Below are positions 32,967-45,007 of a DNA stretch of 64,000 bases, piece after piece. The notes under the pieces were generated by a model. That model saw only the letters and a list, made by a program, of their open reading frames with translations. It had not been told where the DNA came from and ran no database searches. The position numbers and the translations under genes are program-made. This DNA comes from Thermoascus crustaceus (lineage: Eukaryota; Ascomycota; Eurotiomycetes; Eurotiales; Thermoascaceae), in NCBI GenBank assembly GCA_001599835.1, contig BCIC01000007.1, positions 938,655 to 1,002,654 on the forward strand, written 5' to 3'. The first letter of the stretch is position 1, and every line of letters starts with the position of its first letter.

Positions 32967-34868
32967 CCTCACAGCCCTGAGTACACCAGCCTTAAGATCA
33001 AGTACCCGAGACCCTGGATGTGTCCCTTTAACCGATATTTCAAGACACCTTCCAAATAGCCGCTAATACCAGAGCACGTCGTCGCAAGAGCGATTATGTC
33101 GCAGGTGTGCGGGAAAAAAAAAGGGCTTTTCAGCTGATCGAAATATGGTAGCTTAGGATCAAAGGCCAGGGCGACGCGATGCTCATCTAGTTTTAGCGAC
33201 CACTAAGATCAGTTGATGTTAGTTAAATGGCTTCCAGGTAGACAGTGTGACCTCTAAAGATGCACATTCAGCAATCAGAGACCACAGAAAAAAGGGAGAA
33301 TAGTTCCGTGAAGGGCTGTTTCCAGTGAAGAAAAGTGCAGGAGAGCGGATTTTCTCTTTTGCGCAACGCCCGATCAGGGGGGGGCCGCAACAGCTCACTG
33401 CTCACGGCATCGCATGCGCGTCGCAGCCCTGGGCATGCGCGACTCTCCAATGCAGCGCCCAGTAGAAGACAGGCTCCTTCAGTCTTGGGAAGGATTCACA
33501 AGAAGATGTCCCAGTGATTGTACGCTCTTGGTGGTGAACAGGTATAGAATGCGATCCTTGCGATCGCCACAAGCTCAGCAGAGACCCGAGCCAGGCATCT
33601 TTAAAAACCGAATGCTGCGGATCTCCTACGAGCAGCAAGAACAGCGATGCAGATGGCAGCCCGAAAGAGCGCAAGTGCAACTGGGAGCAGGAGCCAGGAG
33701 TTGGAGAGCGAGAGAGGGCGTGTTCGGGAACGATAAGAAGAGACGAACGCAGGAGCCGAGAGACGAAGCTCTCGTTTATTTACCACGTACCTGGTCTAGA
33801 TAAGCGAAAGAAGCCAAGCGAGATGCTAAACCACCAGAACTCGAAGCTTGGAAGCGAGCAGCCTCCGCATTTGCGAACGGGAGGAGGTCGACGATGCGTT
33901 GCGCTTGACGTGAACTCCGGACTTCTGAAAAGCTCCGGACCGTCACGACTCGAAGGTCGCGAGCGGAACAAAACGCAGTGGCAATAACCCGCCAAGGGCC
34001 GCCCTGCCGCCACGCAACCCCCAATGGATCTGTACAACAGATCAGGACAACGAACGAGATACTTCAACCTGACAGTGTTGGATCCATCTGCTGGTCTTGC
34101 AAGGTCGTTCTTCTTCTGATTTGTCTCCGCTGAGCGTGTCTGGTGAATGTGAAGGACCACAGCTCACGACGGCAGCAAGGACGCTGCATCTGTCTTTATC
34201 GACATGCAACAAAAGAAAATTCCACACATGACAAAACTGTGTCTATTTTTAACATGTGCACTACATCCCAATCTTATAGTTTTCACGTCATTGCTCAGTG
34301 AGAACCCAGGGTGATGTGCTACGTATGCGTCGAGGATTATCCAGGTACTAGGATATTATCCTGATAAGCCAGTTACCAACCCGATCTTCTCAGATAAAAG
34401 CAATCAAGGGAGAATGTCAAAGGAGAGATCCCAATCCACTCAGATATCACTGCTCCCTCATAGACATTACGATGATAGACACAGCATTTCATAACCCTTT
34501 ATTTTCGGGCAGGGATTTAGTACCTAGGTGCTCCATATCAAATAAGATATAGAGCCGGCTTGCGCCGGAATGCTCCCAGCCCAACACTGGTTGAGACTCG
34601 TTCTCCCACTTCAAACAGGGACTGCATCTGGCGCGGCTGCATCTCGTTCCGGTGAACGACAAACATCGAAGTTCGCCGGCATAGAAGTGCCCAGCGCTTC
34701 AGGATGCATCAACCAACAGGGTCGAACATCGTCGCTACAGAGCTGGAATCAGCTAGTCCGACCCTTGTTAGTTTAATCACATACCAGGCAAGGGAGATCT
34801 TGCCCGTAGTGCATGCGAAAGTTCTGGATATCGTAGTCAAATGTAGACTCAACAGTCAGTCCCGGAAT
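32967..34868. other. 1.9-kb region upstream of the Zn2Cys6 gene, no supported gene
   Basis: Frames of 60-130 codons on both strands around 33270-34230 have no recognisable domain. The stretch probably holds a long promoter for the regulator and the 3' region of the zinc finger gene. An ACCTAGGT palindrome is at 34522-34529. Confidence 0.45.
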
Positions 34869-35785
34869 CTACTTCCTGATGGCCTTCGGTTTGCGCTTCT
34901 TGAAAACAACTCCAGGTACCGTCTCTTGCTCCTCGTCTTTAGCTTCGGGAATGGATTCCGGAACTCCCTGGAAAGACTCTTCCTTTTTGATAGAAGGTGG
35001 GTGTCCACCTGCTTCCTCCGCAGGCGGCGGAGTACTTTCGCGTTTGATTGGAACATCCGGCTCTTCAGGTTCCGTCTTCACCTTTTCTGCTTCCGGCACT
35101 GACTTCTTGCCCTTTAGATTCTTGGTCGACTCGAGGAGAGCATCCAGATCTTCGTCGTCCTGTCCGACAGGGTACTCTTTCGTTGTGGAACCCCAGACCT
35201 TCCTAGGTGCTTTCACCTCAGCCTCTTCCTCGTCTTCGCCCTCATGCTTGCGTTTGCGGACGCCAATGTTTATAGCAGAAGACTCCCCCGGTTCGTTGTC
35301 GTGGAAATCGACGATAGGCCTCTCGGAGACGGTCTGCCATTCTCCTGCCATAGCCATCTCCCCTCGAAACTCATCCGGGATAGCAATGCCCATCTCCGCC
35401 AATTGGGCCATCTGCTTCTTTCTCTCCTCGAGTGTAGCCGGACGCGACGAAGGGGGAGGCGCTGCGGATGTACGTTTCGGTTCGGACCTTTCTTTCCCTG
35501 CGGATGACCCTGAGACCAAGCTGCTTAGCCGCTGGATCTCATCTTTCGCCTTCTGGCTTTCCTTCTCCTCGCGCTCATGGTTGCGGTGCAGGTCGCGCAG
35601 GAAGCGCTTCAGATTCCCTTGATGCTTCGCCGTAGCCTCATGCTGGGTCCTTTCGAACGGGGTGTCGCGAATGTATACTTTGCAGTGCTTGCACCAGTAC
35701 CTAGGCTAGAGAGAAACCGTTAGAAGGCGACCAGCTTCAGCGGGAAGCTCGTGGAGCTCACCGTTGACTTCCAGTATTCAGACAT
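34869..35785 (-). CDS. U1-type zinc finger protein, WBP4/FNB3-like splicing factor
   Basis: Two exons, 35785-35762 (eight codons) and 35705-34869, with a 56-nt intron (branch TTCTAACGG, CTCTAG acceptor), give 286 residues. The N-terminal matrin/U1-type finger uses C13, C16, H30 and H36 (WCKHCKVYIRDTPFERTQHE), preceded by SEYWKSTP as in WBP4 proteins. A charged coiled coil follows (LRDLHRNHEREEKESQKAKD). The C-terminal half is acidic and lysine-rich, ending in a basic VVFKKRKPKAIRK. Fungal orthologues are annotated as formin-binding protein FNB3; WBP4/FBP21 sits in the U2/B complex of the spliceosome. No WW domain is visible, in contrast to the animal protein. Nuclear role is inferred. Confidence 0.88.
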
Positions 35786-36488
35786 GGTGAGAAGGGCCGG
35801 ACCGCGTCACCGCAACAGAATACAACCGTTATTAATAATAATTATTACCTAGGCAGGCAGTCTTTGCAACGGCGACAGTGACGATAAGCGTGCTGGGAGG
35901 ATGGCAGAGGCTGGGCTAGGCCGGAACAAGCAGCCAAGCGGAGAGGCTTTCCAGAAGCCGCGGAGCAAGCCCCATGTTTCTCCTCCATCGCTCGCCACGA
36001 GGCCCAGTCGAGCACCACCGTCTAACAATTTCCCGAGCGCCCCACCGGCACGAGCTTGACGGCGGTATAGATCATGGATTTTGCTAACCATGGAAGTTCA
36101 GCAGAGTTGGAAACATCTGCGTTGCTTTTGCTGCTTTTGTCGCTGCTGCGTCTCTTGGGCCCTCTCTCGCCCACAAGGCCTCCTATTTCCCAGTCTCACG
36201 TTGGATGGCGCTACTGGCTAGCCACTGTCCATCAATGGTCTTTTTTTTTTTTCTTCTGGAATTCCACTGCTTTGAGCTCTTCAAAGTAGATTCTGAGTCT
36301 CTCATACGCTGTCGTTTCATCTACATAGAAAAATCTCCGATGCCTTGATAGAACTCAGAAAATCGAGCTTTTCCTCAGCTGGCTTATAGATATCCGGGGT
36401 CTTTCAGACTCTCCGGTCTCTCTTCATTATTGTTCTCGTTCTCTGGCAAACGTTCTGGCGGTGTGGAAATCACACTTTCATCTCTCTT
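35786..36488. other. Divergent region, zinc finger gene / MFS transporter
   Basis: 703 bp with both promoters. Short frames only; T-rich runs at 36240-36252 and a CT-rich stretch before the transporter ATG. Confidence 0.4.
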
Positions 36489-38270
36489 ATGGCTGTCCTG
36501 CGACATACTCCGGCAGACCTCTCTGAGAAAGATCAAGTCGGGAATGGCCCCCATACCGACACGAGAGAATCCCCAGCTGCCCTCTCCAATGGAGTCTTTC
36601 CTGTAAACCAATCAAGCCATGTCGAGGAAACAGCATCGGAGCGCATTGAGCGCCTCGGGAGAGAGCGCCCTCAATGTTTCGCGAACATTTGGTCTGAGAT
36701 TGCCTTCTGCTTCTCCATTCTGATGTCTCAGATCCTCACGGTGGGTTCATCCATAGACGTCTATCAGAGCCCGCGGTTCTGCTAATAATTACCGCTTCTT
36801 CAAGGAATATAATGTGTCAGGAATCAATGTGATATTACCAAAGTTGATAGAAGATTTTCACATTCCCTTGTCAGCTACAGTATGGCCCGCCAGCGCACTC
36901 TCCTTAGCTGTAGCATCTACCTTGTTGGTCTTCGGGCGTCTGTCGGACATGTTTGGGGGGTACCTGGTCTATGTCTGCGGCTCCCTGTGGACTACGATCT
37001 GGTCGTTGATCTTGGGCTTCTCGCAGAACATGTTCATGCTCATCTTTTGCCGGGCTCTGCAGGGTATCGGCCTAGCCGCTTTTCTTCCATCCGGTGTGAT
37101 GCTCTTGGCCACTATCTATAGACCCGGTCCCAGGAAGAATCTGGTGTTCAGTCTGTACGGTGCCTGCGCGGTCCTTGGGTTTTTCGGTGGGATCTTTATC
37201 GCCGGTATATGTGGCGAGTATCTCAACTGGAGCTGGTATTTCTACATTGACGCTATCCTGTGCGCTGTGACCACGGTCTCTGCGTATTTCTCAGTCCCCT
37301 CTGATTACGCGGAGAAGCGGAAACTGGGCATCAAGATGGACTGGATCGGTGCCTGTCTCATTGTGATCGGATTGGTGCTGTTTGTGTTTGCTATCACGGA
37401 TGGCTCTCACGCGCCGCAGCGGTGGAAGAGCCCCTATGTCTACATATGCTTGATAATCGGCGCTATCATTCTCTGTATTGCGGTCTACTTTGAAGGGTGG
37501 GTAGCGAGCTCTCCTCTGCTCCCTGGAGACCTGTTTAGCGTACAGTACTTGAAGCCGGTCATCATCGTCCTGTCCCTCGTGTACGGAGGTCTCGGAGTGT
37601 TTCTGCTCTACAGCACTCTCTAGTAAGTTCTCCCATATTCAGACCTCTCTTTTAGGACATTAGTTGACCGGGACGCAGCATGATGAACTTCATGGGCGCC
37701 AGCCCGCTTCAAGTCGTCGCGTGGAGCACACCAATGGCCGTTGGCGGCATGATGCTCTCGACCATGGGCGGTCTCGTCCTCCACCTGATCAACGGCACCA
37801 TCCTCCTCTTCATCTCCGGAACCGGCTTCGTGGGCTCCAGCCTCCTCTTCGCCCTGGCCCCCGAAGGCGCCAACTACTGGGCCTTCGTCTTCCCGGCCAT
37901 GATCTGCGCCACCATCGGCATCGACATCACCTTCAACGTGGTCAACATCTTCATCACGACCAACATGCCCAGCGAACGGCAGGGTCTCGCCGGCGCTCTC
38001 CTCAACAGCGTCCAGCACCTGGGCGTCGCCATGCTGCTGGGCTTCGCGGACGTCACGCAGGCGGAGACCGAGCCGGACGTTGGATTGCGGAAGAGCTACA
38101 AGGCCGTCTTTTGGTACAATGTCGCCTGCACGGGTCTAAGCTGCATCATCGTGGCCTTGTTCATCCGGATCGAGCGCGCGAAGAGTGATATGACCGTGGA
38201 CGAGAAACGGGAGCTCGAACGGGCAGCCATGGCGGCTTCTTCGGGACAGACAGACCAGGGAGGTCAATAA
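36489..38270 (+). CDS. MFS drug:H+ antiporter-type transporter (ATR1/AMF1-like)
   Basis: Three exons (36489-36740, 36805-37622, 37679-38270) give 553 residues; introns are 64 and 56 nt. The junctions give MSQILTEYNVSGINVILP and LLYSTLYMMNFMGA. A hydrophilic about 65-residue N-terminus precedes about 12-14 hydrophobic segments. The loop motif GRLSDMFGGYLVY corresponds to MFS motif A, and FCRALQGIGLAAFLPSGVML is the following helix. The architecture fits the DHA2 group with yeast Atr1 and Amf1 (YOR378W). Likely a plasma-membrane exporter or small-cation permease; substrate unknown. The third exon has markedly more C-ending codons than exons 1-2. It is not next to biosynthetic genes. Confidence 0.93.
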
Positions 38271-38777
38271 TTACTATTTAACCTCCTCAAAGATTCCAGA
38301 AAATAGAGAAAGATCAAGGTGTATATAGATACGGTTCAACGTTATAGATATAGATATTATGGGATTTCCTGTACATAGCGCAAAAATTAACGGAAAAAAA
38401 ATTGACGGTATTTATGATTCGCAGAAATTCTCATCAGCTCTTGTCCTGCGCATAACGATACCCCGGACCTTTACCTTCTTGTATAGTATAACACTGCGGC
38501 CAGCTTTTATTACGCACTTGGCAAAAAAAGGCCTGGTTAAGTTGGGCTTGAGTAATTACCGTTAATGTTTTGATTGTTTTTATATACCACACCTTGGATG
38601 ATACTAGGTCAAGGAGTAAATCTGCAGCTGAATGAATCACCCACAAACTCGTTTCCCGTACCACACACTATTCATTCGTCATTAGATAGTTATCTCTGCT
38701 ATGTATATGCCAACATGTACAGTACCTATGTATGTACAGCACCATAGTATGCCTATCCTGTCCTGTCCTATCCACTA
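38271..38777. other. Convergent spacer, MFS transporter / tubulin cofactor E
   Basis: AT-rich 507-bp 3' region shared by two convergent genes. Short frames lack support. Confidence 0.5.
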
Positions 38778-40843
38778 CTACAGCGCTTCCACTCTAACCC
38801 TCGCCTCCCTGAGATCGTCACTGAACAAGAACCCGACCTGCCTTGTCGAATCCACAAGCTCGACTTCTCTCTTGACGAACTTGTTCCCGTCTTCTCGAGT
38901 CACGACGGTGTCTGTGTCGGTTCCTCCCTTCCTCTTCTCTTCCTCATCTTTCACGTCTTCTACGTTTGCACCCTCTTCTTCTTCAGCGCTACTATCCCAC
39001 TCGTCCTCGCCCACGTTCGCCTCGTCGATGGGGTCCCACTCTTCCGTCTCCCAGATCAGTCTGAAGCTGAGCGGTTGGAGACCGAAGATGCGGGAAACGA
39101 TGGCTTTGACTCTGTAGATGTCGAACGTTCGTGGGATCTCCTGTGCGTGTTCTTGCACCTTGTTATCATGCTTCCTGACGTGTTCCGGAAACTGGGACGA
39201 CGGCGACAAGTAGAATCTGAAATTGACCAGCCTGGCCGCGAGGGATCGCGGGTTCACCGCCGCGCCTCCCCTCGCGGGATCACTGGCCCTTTTGATCGCG
39301 GGCGGGCCGTAGATCTCGCAGAGCTCGCTGTACCTCGGGTGCTGCGCAAGGATGCTCTGCTCCTGGCTCTCCGGGAACGCGGACAGTTCCTTGCCGATCA
39401 GGGACAGGTAGTAGAGCTCTCCGTTCGTACGGTCCTGGTTCGAGACCTTGCTGTAGTTGACGGTCGTGACGGAAGCGAGACGGGCCAGGGTCAGCATGAA
39501 CGCTTCGTCCACGGTCATTGGTCTCTCGGGGAGGTTCGTGACGCTCGACGGTGCCACGGGTTGGTCGTAGAGCGGGTTGTCGGAGATTCGGAGGGACTGG
39601 AGGCCGGGGAAGAGGGTGGGAAGGGCGTTGACGAAGGACCACGAGTTGATGTTGTTGTGGGAGACGTCGAGGAATCTTAGGGTGCGTGGGAACTGGAATG
39701 GGGTATCGTCTTTGCCTGGGGAGACTGTGCTGATGTAATTTCCTCGGAGGGAGAGACGCTCGAGGTTTGGTAATGATGCGATGTGGTTGATAGATGAGAG
39801 GGTCTCGATTTCGTTGTTTTCCAGTGTCAAGCTTCTAATCGTGCTTGAGAGTGGCGTTGAAATTGTCGAGATCTGATTTGTGGATGCTGCTAGAGAAGTG
39901 AGAGACAGGAATTGGCAGCTTAAAGCAGCAATCTACAAGAGACGTATCAGATAACGTGTACAAAATATAGGTTTGATGACCATACCTCATCCCAAGACAG
40001 CAGGGTCTCATCCAAATGTAATTCGGTGATCCCGTCGAACGTCAAATCAGTATCAACAGCATCAAACCGATTTCCACTGTTTAACACATTAGTATAACCT
40101 GGGTGTAAATCTTAGAGATAGCCAGGCCAGCTTACTTCAGTTTCAAGAGCCTCAGCTGCTTAAGCTGTCTGCAGATATCCCAGACATCAACCCATCGCCG
40201 AAGCAGGTTCCGACTAAGGTCAAGTTCAATAATCTTAGGACAGGTCTTCTCGATATCTCTAAGCGCCTCATCTCGTTTCTCAGACTCTTCAGCATCAGAA
40301 GCAAGCACCCCCGCAATACGCAAGCCGTCCAGGAGCACGATCTTCAGCTCTTGCAGCTCCGCAAGCTGCTTCCGAATCTTCTCAAAGCCGACCTCTTCGG
40401 CGACCTTGCTGCCGAAGTAAACCAGATCATGCAGACGGACAGGCACGCCGTCATTATTCGCCTGTCTCTGCTTGGACAGCTGCTCCTCGAACTCGGATGC
40501 GTATTTCTCATGCAGAGCCTCGAGGAATCCCCGGGGTTTGTCTGCCGGTCGAGACGGACGGACAAATGACCCGGCAGTAGATTGCTTGCTCTTGCCTATA
40601 GATTAATTATAAGCACATGAACCGGATATACATTTGTTAAAAAGAATACAGAACGGTGAGCCTGAAATCACATTTGAAATATCTCACTCCTTTATGTTCT
40701 CCCGAGTGCTTCCCGCGCGTCGGATCGTCCCATTCCACCCCGAGCCATTCACCAGTGGTTCCTTGCACCTTGCCAACATAGCGAACCGTGCATAGAGCAC
40801 CATCAAACGAGAGCCGTTGACCTTCGTAAAATTTGTGACTCAT
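38778..40843 (-). CDS. Tubulin-specific chaperone E (TBCE/Pac2)
   Basis: Four exons (40843-40672, 40595-40136, 40076-39986, 39932-38778) give 625 residues; introns are 76, 59 and 53 nt. The N-terminal CAP-Gly domain is visible (GTTGEWLGVEWDDPTRGKHS, then GVRYFKC). A leucine-rich-repeat region follows (IIELDLSRNLLRRW, LERLSLRGNYIS, LRFLDVSHNNI, LQSLRISDNPLY), and a C-terminal ubiquitin-like domain ends in LFSDDLREARVRVEAL. This is the full TBCE layout. Family knowledge: the protein binds alpha-tubulin and, with cofactors C and D, releases assembly-competent alpha/beta-tubulin in the cytosol. The first intron begins GTGATT, a weaker donor, but the spliced product (YFKCKSKQSTAGSF) matches the family and the unspliced frame stops soon after. 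Confidence 0.93.
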
Positions 40844-41149
40844 ATCTTGAAAAAAAAAATATTGCCCCTCGCCCTTGCCGTCGAAATCGTAATGTACTTT
40901 TTGTTTCCTTTATATGGAATAGGATATTATTGATATTAACTTAAGGCCTGGGCCGCCGTTCACGTTGACAGGCGGATGAGCCAATCGCAGGCGATGGCGC
41001 GCTGCGCAACGGTGCCCAGGCTTCCGCTTATATAAGCCACGCCATGCGGATCCCCATGAGAGACTCCGATACTAGAAGCTTCAACTTCGAACGCTATCTC
41101 AAGTGTTGCCATCGATATCACCCACAACACGGATCCTTAGAGGTTCACA
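40844..41149. promoter_or_regulatory. Bidirectional promoter, TBCE / SF3A2
   Basis: 306 bp between divergent starts. Toward SF3A2 a CCAAT box lies at 40981-40985 and a TATATAA element at 41029-41035, 121 bp before the ATG, an arrangement usual for fungal core promoters. Toward TBCE the sequence is AT-rich. Element identity is by sequence match only. Confidence 0.6.
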
Positions 41150-41920
41150 ATGGATTACCAGGTAAGTAACAGGTTCCATTACTTTTCTTTTGAACATATC
41201 TAACATTCATTGCAGAATCGCGCAGGATCCAAGTTCGGTGGCGGTGGTGTGGCATCCGCCTCCGCGACCAACGCCGACCGTCGCGAGCGTCTGCGAAAGC
41301 TCGCGCTCGAGACCATCGATCTCGACAAGGACCCGTACTTCTTCAAGAACCACGTCGGCAGCTTCGAGTGCCGACTCTGTCTGACCGTCCACCAGAACGA
41401 TGGCTCGTACCTCGCGCACACCCAGGGTCGCAAGCACCAGACGAACCTCGCGCGCCGTGCGGCGAGGGAGCAGAAGGAAGGGAAGAACCAGGATGCCGCG
41501 CTGCTGCCTGCCGGGATGGGCGTGCAAGTGAAGAAGAACACGGTAAAGATCGGTCGTCCGGGTTACAAGATCACGAAGACGAGGGATCCCTTGACGAGGC
41601 AGCTCGGTTTGTTGTTCCAGCTGCAGTATCAGGAGATCACGCCGGGCGTCAAGCCGCGGGTGCGGTTCATGTCGGCCTTCGAGCAGAAGGTGGATGAGCC
41701 GCCAGATAAGAACTTCCAGTACCTTCTCGTGGCCGCGGAGCCGTACCAGACCTGTGGATTCAAGCTGCAGGCGAGAGAGATCGATCGAAGGGAAGGGAGG
41801 TTTTGGACCTGGTTCGATGAGGACAGCAAGGAGTTCTGGATTCAGATAATGTTTAAAACCGAACGAGAGGAGAGATACAGTGGTGTTCCTGGATTGGCGC
41901 CGGCGGGCCCTAGGACTTGA
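41150..41920 (+). CDS. Splicing factor 3A subunit 2 (SF3A2/Prp11)
   Basis: Two exons, 41150-41161 (four codons, MDYQ) and 41216-41920, with a 54-nt GTAAGT...TTGCAG intron, give 238 residues. A matrin-type C2H2 finger uses C56, C59, H72 and H78 (FECRLCLTVHQNDGSYLAH). A conserved core follows (GRPGYKITKTRD, QLGLLFQLQYQEI, PYQTCGFKLQAREID, FWTWFDEDSKEFWIQI). The animal protein's long proline-rich tail is absent, as usual in fungi. Part of SF3a in the U2 snRNP, nuclear, needed for prespliceosome formation. The start is set by the short first exon, since the second exon has no ATG before the conserved N-terminus. Confidence 0.96.
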
Positions 41921-42757
41921 AGTTTCCGGGATATGAAGACGTATGCTTGCAGATGCAGAGATGGGCATGTACATTTAAGGGTAATTTATCGGCGTTTGGG
42001 GGTCTATTTCCAGTAACAGACGTGACAAAAGTGAGCATTGTCATCATTATGTTTGATTACCACGTGTCCGTGCCAAAGGGAGAGATGCCTTGTCAGATTT
42101 GTTGCAGATAAACATGTCGGCTAAGAACTGAGAAGCGCCCAAAAACTTGATATTTGGGAGCCATTTTAATATACTGCTTAAATATACCGATCCTCTTTTC
42201 GTTTAACTGCTGGCTTCAACTCACAATATTCTATATTAACCAGTAATAAAGCCTACAACGTAAATACGTGGCCAGTAAAACTATAGCCAAAGCCACAATA
42301 ATTATCGGATTATGACTTGTGCCTTTGTTCGGGTTTCTGTAAAATTCCATACTTCGATAGGGTAGCTAGTTAGGAACAGCCAGTCCATTATGCAGGTATT
42401 CTTGACCTTGTAGGGATGTCGTGGAATCGAGTTCCTGATCATCCGGTCAATACTATGCTCGCCAAGTAAACATAAAATAGTGAAGCGCATCCTCGCCAAC
42501 AAATGACTTTCAAGCTGGGTTAAAGTGCCGCCTTGCAACATAGCTCCAGTAAAAAAAAACAACTAAAAGCAGATGCTCACGTCATTACCGCGGTAATACT
42601 CTCGCTGTAAATGCAAGGGAATCAGATCAGAGATCAGGATAAGACGGGTTAGGACACAGGTGAGCCGCTGAAAAGACATGAATGCAAGCCCGCCTGCCTC
42701 AAGACTTCCCAGTGAGGTTCACCATTGCTCCAACAACTCGGATAGCCGGACAGCCGT
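41921..42757. other. Convergent spacer, SF3A2 / CotA
   Basis: 837 bp of AT-rich 3' sequence. One CACGTG occurs at 42061-42066. No gene is supported. Confidence 0.5.
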
Positions 42758-45007
42758 TCAGCTTCCCTGGAAAGCGTTGAATGCCTTGTAGGTGTATCCG
42801 ATGAACGGAAGGCTCATCTCGGCCTCCTGCTCCTCCGGCATCGCTCGAGCCTGGGCACGGTGAGCAGCACTGGTATCTTCCTGAGGGATCTCATCAACGG
42901 GGAAGTAGGACACGTCGACATTCGAGCTGAGTTTGGGCTCAAATGGGGCGCGAATCTTGCGCAGCTGGTCCCAGACAACACCGCGGAAGAACGGGTGGTT
43001 CTTGATCTGGGTAGCGCCTCCCATCGGACCACCTTCGTTACCAATACGATGTTCAGCGTCGCAAAGGAAGCTGCAGGGGACAATTAGCAAGGAACTAGAA
43101 TCATAAAACCAGGACATTGTTTACCTTCGGATGAGGGACTCCGACTCCCTTGACAGAGTCAATTCCTCCGGGAAATAGAGGCATTCCCTCCAGTTCACGA
43201 TCTTGCGGTAGGTATCGGTGGTTTCCTCGGCACAGAATGGAGGCCATCCCACAAGGCATTCGAACATAATGGCACCGACTGACCACCAGTCGCAAAGGTA
43301 TGTGTATCCCTGACCGTTGAAGATCTCCGGTGCGATATAGTCTGGAGTACCGACTGTGGAATAGGCCATGGCACGACGAGACTTTCTCCAAGTGTTGATC
43401 TGTCCACGGTTTGAGACAGTCAAGTTGATAGACTCAGAGAAGTATCCTGAGTTCCGGTTCTTGTCCTTGCCGGTGGAGTTCTTGAGCAGGTTCTGATAGT
43501 ATGCATTATCGTGCGTCTTCTTTCCTCCAGTAGAGAGACCGAAATCGGTGAGCTTCACGTGGCCACCGCGGTCCAGAAGGATGTTGTCAGGCTTAATGTC
43601 ACTGAAGAGGATCAAGTAAGTATTTGGCCATGAATAATCAGAGCTGCTGAGCAAATGTTCTGAAGGGGAAGACAATCAATCCGTAATGGGTAGTGACTAA
43701 ATGTATGGGGTGGGACTCGATTGACATGCGGGCATTCAATGAGACCCTGCGTGTGAAGCTCACATGGACCAGCCGCGCTGCCAGCCGCAGTACGAGCCAC
43801 AAAGCGGGCTTAAGAAGACTTGTCTGTGTGAAAGTCATAACTGGGACAAACCAAGGCGACTCACCGATGAAGGAAGCCAAGCTTGTGGACAGCCTCGATG
43901 GCCATCACAATCTCCGCCATATAGAACCTTGTGATATCCTCTGAGAAGATTTCATATTTGATAAGCATTGTCATCAAGTCACCACCAGGCAAGAATTCCA
44001 TCAGCAGATACAGGTACGCCTTGTCCTGGAACGACGCGTGCAGCTTCACGAGCCATGGGTTGTCCTTGGAATCGGCAAGGATGTCACGCTCAGCGCGAAC
44101 ATGGGCCAACTGGTCCTTCTTGAACATCTCTGACTTGATCAAAGACTTGAGCGCATAGATCTTCCCATCTGACTTCCTCTGAACCAGCTTCACCTCTCCG
44201 AAGGCACCTTTTCCAATAACCTTGATGGTCTGGAAGTTGGCCGGGGTTTCCCTGGTGCGCAGGAAACGAAGGTAGTTCGACTCTTTCTTTGCCGCTGTCT
44301 CAGCCTCCTTCACTTTCTCTTCATGGGACTTAGTAGTGTCCTGGAGCGTCTTATCGAGAGTGGCAGAACTATCCAGGCATCTTATGTTAGCATAACCTAG
44401 GACATCAGATACGTACGCACCGCGACACTCACCGCATATTACGATCACGAGCACGCTCGATGTTCTCTTGGAAGAATATGTTGACCAACTCCCTAGCCGC
44501 CTTACCACGCTTGTGGACATTGTCCGAATACCTCTCGGGGAAACGTTGGATCTCCTCATCCTCGCTGTGAGGCTTGGGGCTGCGCAGTGGGGGCGCCAAA
44601 TGTCCGGGTTGCTGTCCGGATCCTTGATTCCCAGCGGTGCGAGGACGGCCATATGGGCTAGAGCGCGGAGAAGCGCTCAGGTCCTGGTTCGAAAATTGCT
44701 GGATCAGGCCATTGGTGCCATCGTTGTACCCCATGCGAGACTGGTAGGCCGGCTGAGGGGACTGCAGATTGTGTTGATACTGCTGCTGGGCGTATTGAGC
44801 CTGCTGGGGCGAATATGGGTGATTCGCAAAGTATCCCTGGCCATATGCAGCCTGAGGATCCATGTACTCCTGACCTCCCTGAGGCTGGTAGATTGGCTGC
44901 GGGAACGTGGAGGGAGTGGTGGGATAGGCGCGATTGTTGGCGGCCGGATTGAAGGCACGATCGTTGTACCCGAAGTTCAGGTGGAGACGGTTGCCATTTC
45001 CATCCAT
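42758..45007 (-). CDS. cotA: NDR-family serine/threonine kinase CotA (COT1/Cbk1/Orb6)
   Basis: Four exons (45007-44433, 44368-43865, 43601-43125, 43070-42758) give 622 residues; introns are 64, 263 and 54 nt. The N-terminal about 150 residues are Gln/Pro/Tyr-rich. The Mob-binding region follows (VHKRGKAARELVNIFFQENI), then the kinase domain: GKGAFGEVKLV glycine loop, YALKSL lysine, catalytic loop H359-R360-D361 with N366, and D379-F-G. An NDR-type insert (KKTHDNAYYQNLLKN) precedes STVGTPDYIAPE. The C-terminal hydrophobic motif FIGYTYKAF carries the predicted phospho-threonine T612. Family knowledge: COT1/CotA controls hyphal tip growth and branching with Mob2 and the Kic1-type kinase. The 263-nt intron splits the catalytic loop exactly at HR|DIKPDN. 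Confidence 0.96.

Noticed and set aside
5119..38270. Secondary-metabolite cluster (reductase, transferase, acetyltransferase, regulator, transporter)
   Set aside because: The genes are spread over 33 kb among housekeeping genes and no polyketide, peptide or terpene backbone enzyme is present.
39075..39680. 201-codon plus-strand frame inside tubulin cofactor E
   Set aside because: Antisense shadow of the leucine-rich-repeat exon.
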